Below, one piece after another: positions 29,972-38,381 of a stretch of 64,000 bases of DNA. How positions within the stretch are numbered: position 1 is the first letter of the stretch; the number at the start of each line of letters is the position of its first letter. Source of the stretch: SZUA-35 sp963781035 (lineage in GTDB: Bacteria; Actinomycetota; Acidimicrobiia; Acidimicrobiales; SZUA-35); contig CAWAEN010000014.1 of assembly GCA_963781035.1 (NCBI GenBank), positions 243,473 to 307,472 of the forward strand. The letters are read 5' to 3'. The position numbers and the translations under genes were made by a program. Below the pieces are notes generated by a model. The model worked only from the letters and a program-made list of their open reading frames with translations, made no database searches and was not told the DNA's origin.

Positions 29972-31222
29972 TCAGACCTTGGGTTTTGCGTCTGGCTTGG
30001 GTTCCTTCGGCAGACCGAGGACTCGCTCGCCGACGATGTTGCGCTGGATCTCGGCCGTGCCGCCCCAGATGGTCTCGGACCGGCTGAAGAAGAAGGCCGC
30101 CTGCATCGCGTTGACCGGGTAGCCGGCCATGCCCCGCCGACGGTTGGGGTTGGAGCTGTTCTCGTCGAAGTCGCCGTCGAGCACGAGGCTCTGCATGCCG
30201 GCGATCTCGGTCCACAGCTCCATCGTGTCCCGGTGGTATTCCGACCAGAACATCTTGTTGGTGGCCCCGATGGCGGCGACGCCGAGGTCCTTCTTCTTGT
30301 TGACCGTGGCCGACAGGCTGCGCAGGCCGTTGATCCGCATGATCTGCACCTTCGAATGCGCCAGCGGCGAGCCGCTGGCGGATCACGGGGTCGTCGATCT
30401 TCCCGTTGGCCTTGGCGCGTGGCGATGATGGCATCGAGCTCGAGCTCGAACCGACGATGCGAGGTGGTGGCGCTGGTGCCTCGCTCGAAGCCGAGCGTGG
30501 TCATCGCCACCTTCCAGCCGTTGTTGACCCCGCCGACGACGTTGTCCTTGGGGCAGCGGGCGTCGGTGAAGAACACCTCGTTGAACTCACCGGAACCGTC
30601 GACCTGCTGGATCGGGCGAACCTCGACACCGGGCTGGTCCATCGGGACGAGCAGGTAGGAGATGCCTGCGTGCTTCGACACAGTCTGGTCGGTGCGGGCG
30701 AGCAGGAACACGTAGTCGGCGTGCTGGGCCTGGGTGGTCCAGACCTTCTGGCCGTTGATGACCCACTCGTCACCGTCGAGTTCGGCCTTGCACTGCAGCG
30801 CCGCGAGGTCAGACCCGGCCTCGGGCTCGGAGAAGCCCTGGCACCAGCGCGTCTCGCCCCGGAGGATGCCGGGCAGGAACTCCTTCTTCTGCTCCTCGGT
30901 GCCCCACTGGAGGATCGTCGGGCCGACCAGCGTGTCGCCGAAGAAGTCGCCGCGCATCGGCGCTCCGGACGCAGCGAACTCCTCGTTCAGGACGACCGAT
31001 TGCATCGTCGTGAGGCCCTTGCCGCCGTACTCGGTCGGCCACGAGGCACAGATCCAGCCGCCTTCGAAGAGCTCGCTTCGGCCATTCGACGTTGAAGGCC
31101 TCGCGTTCGTCGTCGTTCATGTCGCTGACACTGCCCGACCAGTTGCTCGGCAGATTCTCGGCCAGCCACTCCCTGATTTCGATGCGGAACGCTTCTGCTT
31201 CGGCCGGGTACGTCAGATCCAT
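29972..31222 (-). CDS. Acyl-CoA dehydrogenase
   Basis: FAD-dependent alpha,beta-dehydrogenation of an acyl-CoA thioester, about 415 residues. MDLTYPAEAEAFRIEIREWL is the N-terminal domain; RWCQGFSEPEAGSDLAAL and VWTTQAQHADYVFLLARTD are the flavin and substrate region. GFERGTSA and the C-terminal AETIWGGTAEIQRNIVGERVLGLP (residues about 375-400, shown here in part) are family hallmarks. Frame breaks near 31085, 30420 and 30365. A palindrome upstream (31232-31249) may be its operator. The chain-length or steroid specificity cannot be told. Confidence 0.93.
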
Positions 31223-31231
31223 GGGCGCAAT

Positions 31232-31249
31232 CTTGACCCAACGGTCAAG
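31232..31249. promoter_or_regulatory. Palindromic operator candidate upstream of acyl-CoA dehydrogenase
   Basis: Perfect inverted repeat CTTGACC-CAAC-GGTCAAG, ten bases before the dehydrogenase ATG and in the 80-bp gap to the divergent tag gene. Its size and symmetry suit a TetR-family repressor, a common regulator of actinobacterial acyl-CoA genes. The left arm on the minus strand also contains a TTGACC -35-like hexamer. Confidence 0.4.
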
Positions 31250-31302
31250 TTTTGCCAACTCGACGATCCGTGCCGTATCGAGCGTCTGCAAGACTCGTCT
31301 CC

Positions 31303-31926
31303 ATGACGAACGACTCGCTCGTGATCGGACGACGACGGCCGACCTCGGTGTTCGCTGGGGAGTCTCGACCGACGACTACGCCGACTACCACGACACCGAG
31401 TGGGGCCGACCCACCGTCGACGAGCGAACGCTGTTCGAGAAGATCTGTCTCGAAGGTTTCCAATCCGGACTCAGCTGGCTGACCATCCTGCGAAAGCGCG
31501 ACAACTTCCGGGCTGCGTTCGACGACTTCGATCCTGACGGCGGTCGCCGAGTTACGCGAACGACGACGTCGAGCGCCTCCTCGGCGATGCCGGCATCATC
31601 CGCCACCGGGGCAAGATCGAGGCGACGATCAACAACGCCAGACGGCTGGTCGAATTGCACGCCTGCCGGCACCAGTCTCGGCGAGCGTGATCTGGTCGTT
31701 CGAACCGGCCCACTGGCCGGTGCCGACATCGATGGGCGACGTCGCCGGCGGTGACAGACGAGTCGACGGCGCTTGCGAAGCGACTCAAGAAGCTCGGCTT
31801 CCGATTCGTCGGGCCGACCACGGCCTACGCCGCCATGCAGGCCATGGGCATCGTCAACGACCACCTCGGCGGCTGCTGGGTGCGCGAGGAGTGCCTGGAC
31901 CGAGAGCGGGCGGCCCGTGCACTACT
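31303..31926 (+). CDS. tag: DNA-3-methyladenine glycosylase I, frame-broken
   Basis: Base-excision repair enzyme removing 3-methyladenine. VSTDDYADYHDTEWGRPTVD, LFEKICLEGFQSGLSWLTILRKR and KLGFRFVGPTTAYAAMQAMG with DHLGGCWVREEC (zinc ligands) are diagnostic. Frame breaks lie near 31348 (one extra T turns the expected CRWGV into SLG), 31545 and 31745. The true stop is uncertain because the frame runs into the convergent FrhB-like gene. I place the end near 31926, where similarity stops. Confidence 0.8.
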
Positions 31927-33093
31927 TCTTGGCCGTGGGAGCTCGACCATCGCCGCAGAGGGATTCGCCCAGTCCGGCCAGCGCTTCCGACTCTTCTCGG
32001 CCAGCCGGTGCATCAGGGCAATGGCGGCGGGGTCGTCGTCGCCGGGGCGGGTCTCGATGACGCCGTCCTTGATCATCGCCTCGATCACGGCCCGACCGAG
32101 ATCGGTGCGGACGATCGTGAGCGTCCAGTCGGTCTCGTTGCCGATGCCGCCGGTCGAGATGTCGGCGTGCTCGGCGGCGAAGTCGGGGCAGTGATTGCAG
32201 CCCTCGCGGGTCCAGGCGTGGCACTCCTTGAGGTTGATCTCGTGGTAGTCGCCGTTCTTCATCCAGACCTGGAAGACGCCCTTGATGTTCATCTTGACGA
32301 TGTCGTCCTTGGCCAGGCCGTACTTCAGCCAGAACAGCTCGTCGAACATCGAGTCGTCGAAGCTCTTGGAGCAGAGCAGGCCGATGTTGAGCTTGATCGG
32401 CTTGGAGACCTTGCCGACCTTGCGGTGCCACATCACCGGAGCGATCGAGGTCTGGCAGCTCATGCCGACCAGCGCAAGGCTCTCGAGGCCCTTCTCCATC
32501 GCCTCGTCGTAGGCCATGGTGTTGGCCGAGTAGGTGTAGCGGCTGCCGGCTCCGGCGAGCACTTCCTCGGCATTGGTGGCGACACCGGGAATCGCCTTCC
32601 AGCCGCCACCCTCGGTACCGCCTTCGAGCATCGAGACGAGAGCGCCGTCGATGATGTTGTTCTCCAGGCACCAGATGAGGATGGCCGACACGAGTCCGCC
32701 GTCCTGGCCCTTGTCGTAGACGTGATCGTCCTTGGCTCGGACCAGCATGATGTCTTTGTAGATGCCGCTGACCTCGTCGGCGCCACGGACCCGGCCGAAG
32801 AGGTGCTCGTCGGCCTCGGTCTCCCAGGCCCGGAAGCGCGGGCAGGCCCGGGTGCACGACGTGCAGCCCTTCTCGCCGTGGATGCAGTTGGCTTCACCGA
32901 GCTCCTCTTCGAGGTGGAACGGCTTGTACTGACCCGGCTCGTGTTTGTAGCCGATCACGTCGTGGGGGCACGCGATGACGCATCCGGCGCACCCGGTGCA
33001 GAGCCCGGAGGTGATGACCTCTTCGAAGAGCTCTTTCCACTGATGGGTCCAGCGTTCCTTCTTCGCAGCCGGGGATGCAGCGGTGTCGGTCAT
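31922..33093 (-). CDS. FrhB/FdhB-type coenzyme F420-related iron-sulfur flavoprotein
   Basis: About 390 residues. The N-terminal half carries a 2x[4Fe-4S]-like cluster region: CTGCAGCVIACPHDVIGY and GEKGCTSCTRACPRFRAWE. KDIMLVRAKDDHVYDKGQDG leads into the FrhB domain (GLVSAILIWCLENNIIDGAL, LVGMSCQTSIAPVMW, IGLLCSKSFDDSMFDELF). Family members oxidise or reduce F420 or carry electrons to partner enzymes; Acidimicrobiia make F420. No hydrogenase or other subunit is adjacent, so the partner is unknown. A frame change near 31945 gives the end APTAKK. Confidence 0.85.
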
Positions 33094-33163
33094 GGGGCGA
33101 CGGTAGTGGTTCGCCTCAGCCGAGACGAGTCCGGGGTCCGGGTCCGGAACGAGTTCCGGTCCA

Positions 33164-33481
33164 TCAGAGATCACCTTCTTCGATGATGCACGTGGCGAGA
33201 AGATCCAAGAAATCCTCCGGGAGGGCCGGTTCCAAAGAGTTGAGCAACTCCGCTTCGATCTCACGAAACCGCTCGAACGGGAGCGTGGCTTCGGCCTCGT
33301 CATAGGCGCACTGACACACCCGTTGCTGGAAGAGGCCGTCGGTGTCGGCGTCGGTACACGCCGCCAGGAACGCTTCGCGGTTCTCGTCGCTGTACTCAGT
33401 CGGTTCGTCGACACCGCAGGACATCAGCGTGCCGAGGCACACCATCGCCAGTCCGGCGCCGATACGCATGCGAAGGCTCAC
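33164..33481 (-). CDS. Small secreted lipoprotein of unknown function
   Basis: 105 residues with a signal peptide MSLRMRIGAGLAMVCL and lipobox GTLMSC. The mature part has four or more Cys (AACTDADTD, RVCQCAYDEAE, LLATCIIEE) and helical acidic segments, so a small disulfide-bonded helical domain is likely. No known family. It stands downstream of the UDG and hypothetical genes on the same strand. Confidence 0.65.
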   Translation of the reverse strand: MSLRMRIGAGLAMVCLGTLMSCGVDEPTEYSDENREAFLAACTDADTDGLFQQRVCQCAYDEAEATLPFERFREIEAELLNSLEPALPEDFLDLLATCIIEEGDL

Positions 33482-33520
33482 CTCGCCGAAGGTAGCCGCT
33501 CGTCGGCAGCCGCCGTGGTC

Positions 33521-33859
33521 TCAGATCTCGTGTGAGGTCCGGTAACTCCCGATGTCGATCACCTCGGCCAGCGGACTGGACGGATCATTGTCGACGTCGG
33601 CGAACGCGTCCTCGGCCAGAACGGCTGCGGCCAGCGCATTCCAGAGCTGCCGGGAATCGTTCCCCGCGGCCGCTGGTGTCCCGTTCACCAGCCCGGAGAG
33701 GGTCGGCAATCTGACGACCTGCCCGTCGACGACTGCTGGTTTCACATCCTCGTGGCTTCCTGCCGTGCTGAACATGGACTCTTTCTCGGCAGATTTCGGC
33801 CAGAACCTGAATGCGTCGGAGCCCAAATGGGCTTTCCGAACCCTTCGCCTCGACTTCAC
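33521..33859 (-). CDS. Hypothetical protein
   Basis: 112 residues from the first ATG; an internal ATG at 33773-33775 (MFSTAGSHEDVKPAV) gives an 84-residue product that looks better composed. It contains VVDGQVVRLPTLSGLVNGTP and a helical ALAAAVLAEDAFADVDN. No motif recognised. Its first codon overlaps the last codon of the uracil-DNA glycosylase gene if the long form is used. Confidence 0.45.
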   Translation of the reverse strand: MKSRRRVRKAHLGSDAFRFWPKSAEKESMFSTAGSHEDVKPAVVDGQVVRLPTLSGLVNGTPAAAGNDSRQLWNALAAAVLAEDAFADVDNDPSSPLAEVIDIGSYRTSHEI

Positions 33860-34573
33860 TCATGTTTGGCAGCAGACAGTTCCCGGGCCCGGGTGAACAC
33901 GGCGTCGAGCATCGGCTCGGTCAGGCGGCCGGTGAACGTGTTCTGTTGACTCACGTGATACGAGCAGAGGATCGTCCGCTCGGACCGCGTCCGCTCGGAC
34001 CTGTTCGTTTCGGCCGGGTCGGGAATCGGCACCTCGACTCCGTGACCGAATTTCGGACGTGGCGTGATGCCGAAGTACCGAGCCAGCGCCTGGTAGGCGA
34101 AGCCACCGAGGGCGACGAACACCACCGGGTCCACCACGTCGATCTCCCGGTCGAGGAACGGACGACAGGTGTCGCGTTCGGATGGTGTCGGCTTGTTGGC
34201 CGGCGGGGCGCACTTCACCGGCGAGGTCACGAAGGCGTTGGTGAGTTCCAGCCCGTCATCGATGTCGATCGACTCGGGTTGGTTGGCGAATCCGGCTCGG
34301 TACAGGGCGCGGTACAGCCAGTCACCGGAACGGTCGCCGGTGAACATTCGCCCGGTCCGGTTCGCCCCGTGAGCTGCCGGCGCCAATCCGATCACGGCCA
34401 CGTCGGCGTTGGGGTCGCCGAATGCCGGGAACCCCACGACCCCAGTACTCGTCGTCTCGGAATGAAGCCCGCTTCTCGACCGCCACCTGTTCCCGCCAGG
34501 CGACGAGGCGAGGGCAGCGCCGACAGTCGGCGACCTCACCGGCAATCAGCGCGAGCTTCCGGTGGGCCGTCAT
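33856..34573 (-). CDS. udgB: Uracil-DNA glycosylase, family 5 (UdgB)
   Basis: Removes uracil and other deaminated bases. The family-5 active-site motif GLAPAAHGANRTGRMFTGD and the C-terminal HVSQQNTFTGRLT are clear. N-terminal Cys residues (EVADCRRCPRL) with SPVKCAPP and the Cys at RDTCRPF form the Fe-S cluster ligands. About 238 residues. One frame break near 34440. It is divergent from the histidine phosphatase gene across only 29 bp, with -10-like boxes in both directions. Confidence 0.92.
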
Positions 34574-34579
34574 GCTCGC

Positions 34580-34585
34580 ACCGTA
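34580..34585 (-). promoter_or_regulatory. Candidate leaderless -10 box of udgB
   Basis: TACGGT on the minus strand, six bases before the udgB ATG. It faces the phosphatase promoter in a 29-bp gap. Confidence 0.45.
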
Positions 34586-34587
34586 GA

Positions 34588-34593
34588 TACCGT
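34588..34593 (+). promoter_or_regulatory. Candidate leaderless -10 box of the histidine phosphatase gene
   Basis: TACCGT, nine bases before the ATG at 34603. With the opposing udgB box it forms the imperfect palindrome CACCGTAGATACCGTG, and each promoter's -35 must lie in or near the other gene's coding region. Confidence 0.4.
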
Positions 34594-34602
34594 GAGAGCT
34601 TC

Positions 34603-35338
34603 ATGGCACCACCAGTGAAGAAGTCGACCTCGAAGCGGGCCACTGCGAAGAAGGCGCCCGCCAAGAAGACGGTCGACCCGAACGCGCTCGTCCAAGACCG
34701 AGGCGCCCAAGCCCACGCTCGTACTCCTGGTGCGCCACGGCCGCACTCCCACGACGGGCAAGGTGCTTCCCGGTCGGGCCCGAGGCCTTCACCTCGGCGA
34801 CGAAGGCATCACCCAGGCCAACAACGCCGCCCAACGAATCGCTGGACTGGGGCCTGACAAGATCGCCGCCGTCTACGCCTCACCCATGGAGCGGACGCAG
34901 GAAACGGCGGCGCCGATCGCCAAGGCCGTCGGCAAACGGGTCCGCACCCACAAGGGACTCATCGAAGCCGACTTCGGCACGTGGACCGGCCGCAAGCTCA
35001 CCGAGCTCAACAAGCTCCCCGAGTGGTCGCAGGTGCAGCGCTATCCGAGCGGCTTCCGGTTTCCGGGCGGCGAGTCGTTCCCCGAGATGCAGACCCGAAT
35101 GGTCGGCGCCATCCAAGACCTCGTGGCTGCCCACCCGGGTGAGACCATCGTGGCGACCTCCCACGCCGACACCATCAAGGCCGCAGTCGCCCACGCCTTG
35201 GGCACTCACCTCGATCTGTTCCAACGGATCGTGGTGGGTCCCTGTTCGATCACTGCCATCCTCTACACCAGCGGCGGGCCGGTCGTGCTCGCCGTGAACT
35301 CGATGGGTGACGATCTCTCGAGCTTGGTTCCGAGCTGA
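34603..35338 (+). CDS. Histidine phosphatase (phosphoglycerate-mutase-like) with basic N-terminal tail
   Basis: About 245 residues. A Lys/Ala-rich tail (KKSTSKRATAKKAPAKK) precedes the phosphatase domain, which has the catalytic RHG in LVLLVRHGRTPTT, YASPMERTQETAAPIA, EADFGTWTGRKLTEL, GGESFPEMQTR and the second His in VATSHADTIKAA. This is the MSMEG_4193 type found beside DUF3090 and SCO1664 genes in actinobacteria. One frame break near 34695, just before the RHG motif. The histone-like basic tail is not typical of the family and may bind nucleic acid. Confidence 0.87.
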
Positions 35339-35372
35339 GCGCCCCCCGGATTCCAGACGAACGAGAAGTGCC

Positions 35373-35898
35373 ATGAGCGAGTCCTTCGAATTTCGAGAGG
35401 TCACCCATTTCACCGCCGGAGCCATCGGCGAGCCGGGCGCGCGCGACGTTCTACCTCCAAGCCGGCGATGCCAATCGGTATGTGTCGGTCAAGATCGAGA
35501 AGCAACAGGTGTCGGCGCTGGCCACCTTCCTCCAGACCGTCGTGGCCGACCTCCCCTCGCCGGAGCCCGAGGCGACCGAGCCGGTGCCGCTGATCGAGCC
35601 GGCCCTTCCCGAGTGGGTCGTCGGCCAGATCGCCGTCGGCGTCGACGAGAGCGAGAGCGAGGTCGTGCTCGTCGTCGAGGAGATCGCCATCGACGAGGAG
35701 TTCGACGAGGAGGGCAACCCGATCGACGAACCGTTCAGCGAACCGGACACCGCATCGCTGCGGATCCATCTGAGCGCAGCTCAAGCAGCAGCGTTCATCG
35801 CCACCTCCGAGGCGCTGATGTCTGCCGGCCGGCCGCCGTGCCGGCTGTGCGGTCAGCCCGAGAGCCCCGGCGGTCACGCCTGTCCTCGCCTCAACTGA
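35373..35898 (+). CDS. DUF3090 family protein
   Basis: About 175 residues. MSESFEFREVTHFTAGAIG and FYLQAGDANRYVSVKIEKQQ open the family fold. The middle is very acidic (DESESEVVLVVEEIAIDEEF), and the C-terminal CRLCGQPESPGGHACPR is a zinc knuckle resembling those of DUF3090 proteins. Function is unknown, but the gene is linked to the histidine phosphatase and SCO1664 in actinobacteria. One frame break near 35445. Confidence 0.85.
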
Positions 35899-35906
35899 GG
35901 TCACGC

Positions 35907-36657
35907 ATGGCCACGATCGAACCCCCGAGCGACAACACCGCGTTCGGTCTTCCTCACGACGACCTCGTCGAACTGCTCGCCACCGGCGACATGGAGATCG
36001 AGGGGCGGATGCCGTACAGCTCGAATGCGACGTTGCTGGTCGTGATGAGCCGAGGCGACCGCAGCCACCGGGCGATCTACAAGCCACAGCCGAGGCGAGC
36101 GCCCGCTGTGGGACTTCCCTGACGGCCTCTACAAGCGCGAGGTCGCGATGTACGAGCTCTCCGACCAGCTCGGCTTCGAGGTCGTACCACCCGACGCTCC
36201 TGGTCGACAGCGAGCTCGGGCCTGGCTCGCTTCAGGCGTTCGTCAACGCCCACTTCTCCGAGCACTACTTCACGTTGATGGAGGAAGGTGTCGGCGGCGA
36301 CGATCTCCGCCGGCTGTGCGTGCTCGACCTGATCGCCAACAACACCGACCGCAAGGCCGGCCACTGCCTGCTCGGTGGCGACGGCCGCGTGTACGGAATC
36401 GACCACGGCCTTGCGTTCCACGCGCAGTTCAAGCTGCGGACGGTGATGTGGGACTTCGTCGACGAGGCCGATTCCGGACGACAGCCTCGAGGCAATCGAA
36501 CGGTTCGTCGGAGACGGGCCCGCGCGACTCGCTCTGCCGCTTGCTGGACACGTTCGAGGTCGACGCCATGCTCAGCCGGGCCCGGGCGATCCTCGACGAG
36601 GGACGCTTCCCCGAGGACGACACCGGCGGCCAGCGCTACCCCTGGCCCCTGGTCTGA
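35907..36657 (+). CDS. SCO1664 family protein (PI3K-like fold)
   Basis: About 250 residues. SHRAIYKPQ..GERPLWDFP, LYKREVAMYELSDQLGFEVV, CVLDLIANNTDRKAGHCLLG and YGIDHGLAFHAQFKLRTVMW match the SCO1664 family, a kinase-like fold with the Asn/Asp and Asp-His motifs in place. The substrate is unknown. Frame breaks near 36100, 36210 and 36475. It begins 9 bp after the DUF3090 gene. The gene that often follows, mshC, is absent; the 52-bp repeats and the Tad operon come next. Confidence 0.83.
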
Positions 36658-36670
36658 TCCGCTCGCACCC

Positions 36671-36722
36671 CCTGTTCTGCGGCACGAGACCCGCACTTCT
36701 GGTGGTCAGACTCCGCAGAACG
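36671..36722. repeat. 52-bp palindrome-ended repeat, copy 1
   Basis: Starts 14 bp after the SCO1664 stop. It contains a perfect 9-bp inverted repeat GTTCTGCGG / CCGCAGAAC about 30 bases apart, so it can fold as a long hairpin. It is identical to copy 2 at 51 of 52 bases. Confidence 0.85.
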
Positions 36723-36731
36723 AACACCCTT

Positions 36732-36783
36732 CCTGTTCTGCGGCACGAGAACCGCACTTCTGGTGGTCAGACTCCGCAGAACG
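36732..36783. repeat. 52-bp palindrome-ended repeat, copy 2
   Basis: Second direct copy, 9 bp after the first, ending 8 bp before the stop of the convergent Tad gene. The location between convergent genes and the hairpin ends suit a bidirectional terminator or a REP-like element. The only difference from copy 1 is A for C in the GAGACCCGC segment. Confidence 0.85.
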
Positions 36784-36790
36784 GGCGGGG

Positions 36791-37243
36791 TCAGGGGTTC
36801 AGACCGCGCACTGGAGCGGCCTCGGCTGTCACCTGGATCGTGAACGGCTCACCACCCGAGAGCACCCGCAGCAGCGTCATCTCGACTTCCCCCTCGACCT
36901 GCACCACGACCACATCGATACCCGCCACCACCTGAGGCGCGCCGACCAGCGCTCGCTGATCCGCTTGACCAGCGATGCTCTCCCACGCCAGTTGCTCGGC
37001 CAGCCCGGGATCGAGGACGAGCTCGCCCGTCTCCCGGTACACCGCCGTGTCGATCCCATTCGCGCCGGCGGCCGCAGCCGCATCGGCCAACTCGGCCAAC
37101 GAGCGACGCTCGCTGTGGGCCCGCCACAGATCCAGACTGAACCCACCGACGAAGAGCAGCATCGCCGACAACCCGATCCCGAGCAGCGTCATCGTGCCCC
37201 GCTCCGAACAGCGGGCGTCATCGGATCGCCGTCGACCGGTCAT
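36791..37243 (-). CDS. TadE/TadG-like pilus assembly protein (third minor pseudopilin)
   Basis: 150 residues. The leader MTGRRRSDDARCSERGTMTLL resembles a type IV-like prepilin signal, followed by membrane helix GIGLSAMLLFVGGFSLDLW and SLAELADAAAAAGANGID, typical of TadG-like proteins. Last gene of the Tad operon, overlapping the preceding stop (ATGA). Minor pseudopilins of this kind help assemble Flp pili. Confidence 0.75.
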   Translation of the reverse strand: MTGRRRSDDARCSERGTMTLLGIGLSAMLLFVGGFSLDLWRAHSERRSLAELADAAAAAGANGIDTAVYRETGELVLDPGLAEQLAWESIAGQADQRALVGAPQVVAGIDVVVVQVEGEVEMTLLRVLSGGEPFTIQVTAEAAPVRGLNP

Positions 37244-37680
37244 CTGTCGGCCCCGTAGTCCGGATACCGCTCGGTGTGTGATGCCGTCCACGACACCGAG
37301 CCGACAGATCCGAAGATCGGCAGCGACAGCGCCGGGATCTCGACCGCGACATCAACCGTCACCGACGATCCCGGTGAGTGTCCACCGGCCGGAATCGAGG
37401 CGTCGAGCGAGCCCGGGGCGAGCCCGTAGCCGGCCTCGATGCTCCGCACGATCTGCTCCGGCGTCGATGAGTCGGGGCCGGCCACCACGATCGACCGCGC
37501 AGCCTCGCCGGCTGCATCCCGGGCCGCAGTCTGGCGCTCGACCCACGTCGGGGCCGAGATCACGAGCAGCCCGAATGGCACGAGGATCAGACCGAACACC
37601 ATCGGGAACTCGAGCAGAGCGCTCCCTCGCTCGCTGCGGTGTCTGCCGCGGAGGCCGCTCCGTCCGGAGATGCGCCTCAT
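37240..37680 (-). CDS. TadE-like pilus assembly protein (second)
   Basis: 146 residues. SERGSALLEFPMVFGLILVP shows the TadE prepilin-like cleavage region with the conserved Glu at +5/+6, then one membrane helix. The ectodomain contains EAARSIVVAGPDSSTPEQIV and VTVDVAVEIPALSLPIFG. Start chosen at ATG 37678-37680, which overlaps the preceding stop; the longer frame upstream lacks coding character. Confidence 0.8.
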   Translation of the reverse strand: MRRISGRSGLRGRHRSERGSALLEFPMVFGLILVPFGLLVISAPTWVERQTAARDAAGEAARSIVVAGPDSSTPEQIVRSIEAGYGLAPGSLDASIPAGGHSPGSSVTVDVAVEIPALSLPIFGSVGSVSWTASHTERYPDYGADR

Positions 37681-38100
37681 TCCGGCGCCACCTCCCGGAC
37701 CGCTGTCGCCGTCACCGTGAACGACCACTCGGGCGAGATCGGCAACCACGGCTCGAACCTGACGTCTGACTCGACGGTCACGACATCGACACCCACCACG
37801 CACCGAGGCGCCGAAACCTGCGAACCGAGCGGCCCGCCGAGCAATCCGTCAGCCACGTCGGCGAAGCGCCGCTCGCAGGCGCCAGGGACGGCGTCGAGTG
37901 GACTGGCAGCTCGTGCCGCCTCGAGCGCGGCTGACCGCACCGCCCCCCGCCCGTATTGCCACACCGCGAATTGGGCGAACAACGTGAAGAAGACCATGAA
38001 CATGCCGAAGGCCACCAGCGTCGTGATCGCGGCGGACCCGCGCTCGTTTCCTGGCGCGCGCCCTGTGCGGCGATCGGCTCGCAAGCTCCGTGTTCGCCAT
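37677..38100 (-). CDS. TadE-like pilus assembly protein (first)
   Basis: About 141 residues. MANTELASRSPHRARARNER leads, after one frame break near 38050, into GSAAITTLVAFGMFMVFFTL and LEAARAASPLDAVPGACERR. One membrane helix and a small ectodomain (VVGVDVVTVESDVRFEPWL). It is 34 bp after the Flp pilin gene. Confidence 0.75.
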
Positions 38101-38134
38101 GATCGTCTCCGCAACGAACGTGTCCGCAAACGGA

Positions 38135-38323
38135 TCAGAGGCCGAGCGATCCACGGATCTGGGCGATCACGTCCAGACCCAGCGCTTCCATCGCCGTGAA
38201 CAACACGACCAGCATGCCGATCGAGAGGGCGCTGATGCCGAGCCATTCGACGACGCCCGCACCTCGCTCCCCACTCCGGTCGACCGTCACAGTGACCGGT
38301 TGATTGTCGCTTGTTTCTTTCAT
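38135..38323 (-). CDS. flp: Flp-type pilin
   Basis: 62 residues. ERGAGVVEWLGISALSIGML has the prepilin cleavage pattern (cut after Gly, Glu at +5) and a single hydrophobic helix that forms the pilus core. ATG 38321-38323 is preferred because GGAG lies eight bases upstream; a GTG at 38335 would add four residues. It is the likely major subunit of the Tad pilus. No prepilin peptidase (TadV) is in the window. Confidence 0.75.
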   Translation of the reverse strand: MKETSDNQPVTVTVDRSGERGAGVVEWLGISALSIGMLVVLFTAMEALGLDVIAQIRGSLGL

Positions 38324-38381
38324 CGTGTTCTCCACACGGTCGAGGTCGGCGACAGGGCACCGACCGGAATCGAAACGAGGC

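Noticed and set aside
31687..33186. Plus-strand 499-residue frame opposite the FrhB-like gene
   Set aside because: It is a shadow; the minus-strand frame has clear Fe-S and FrhB motifs.
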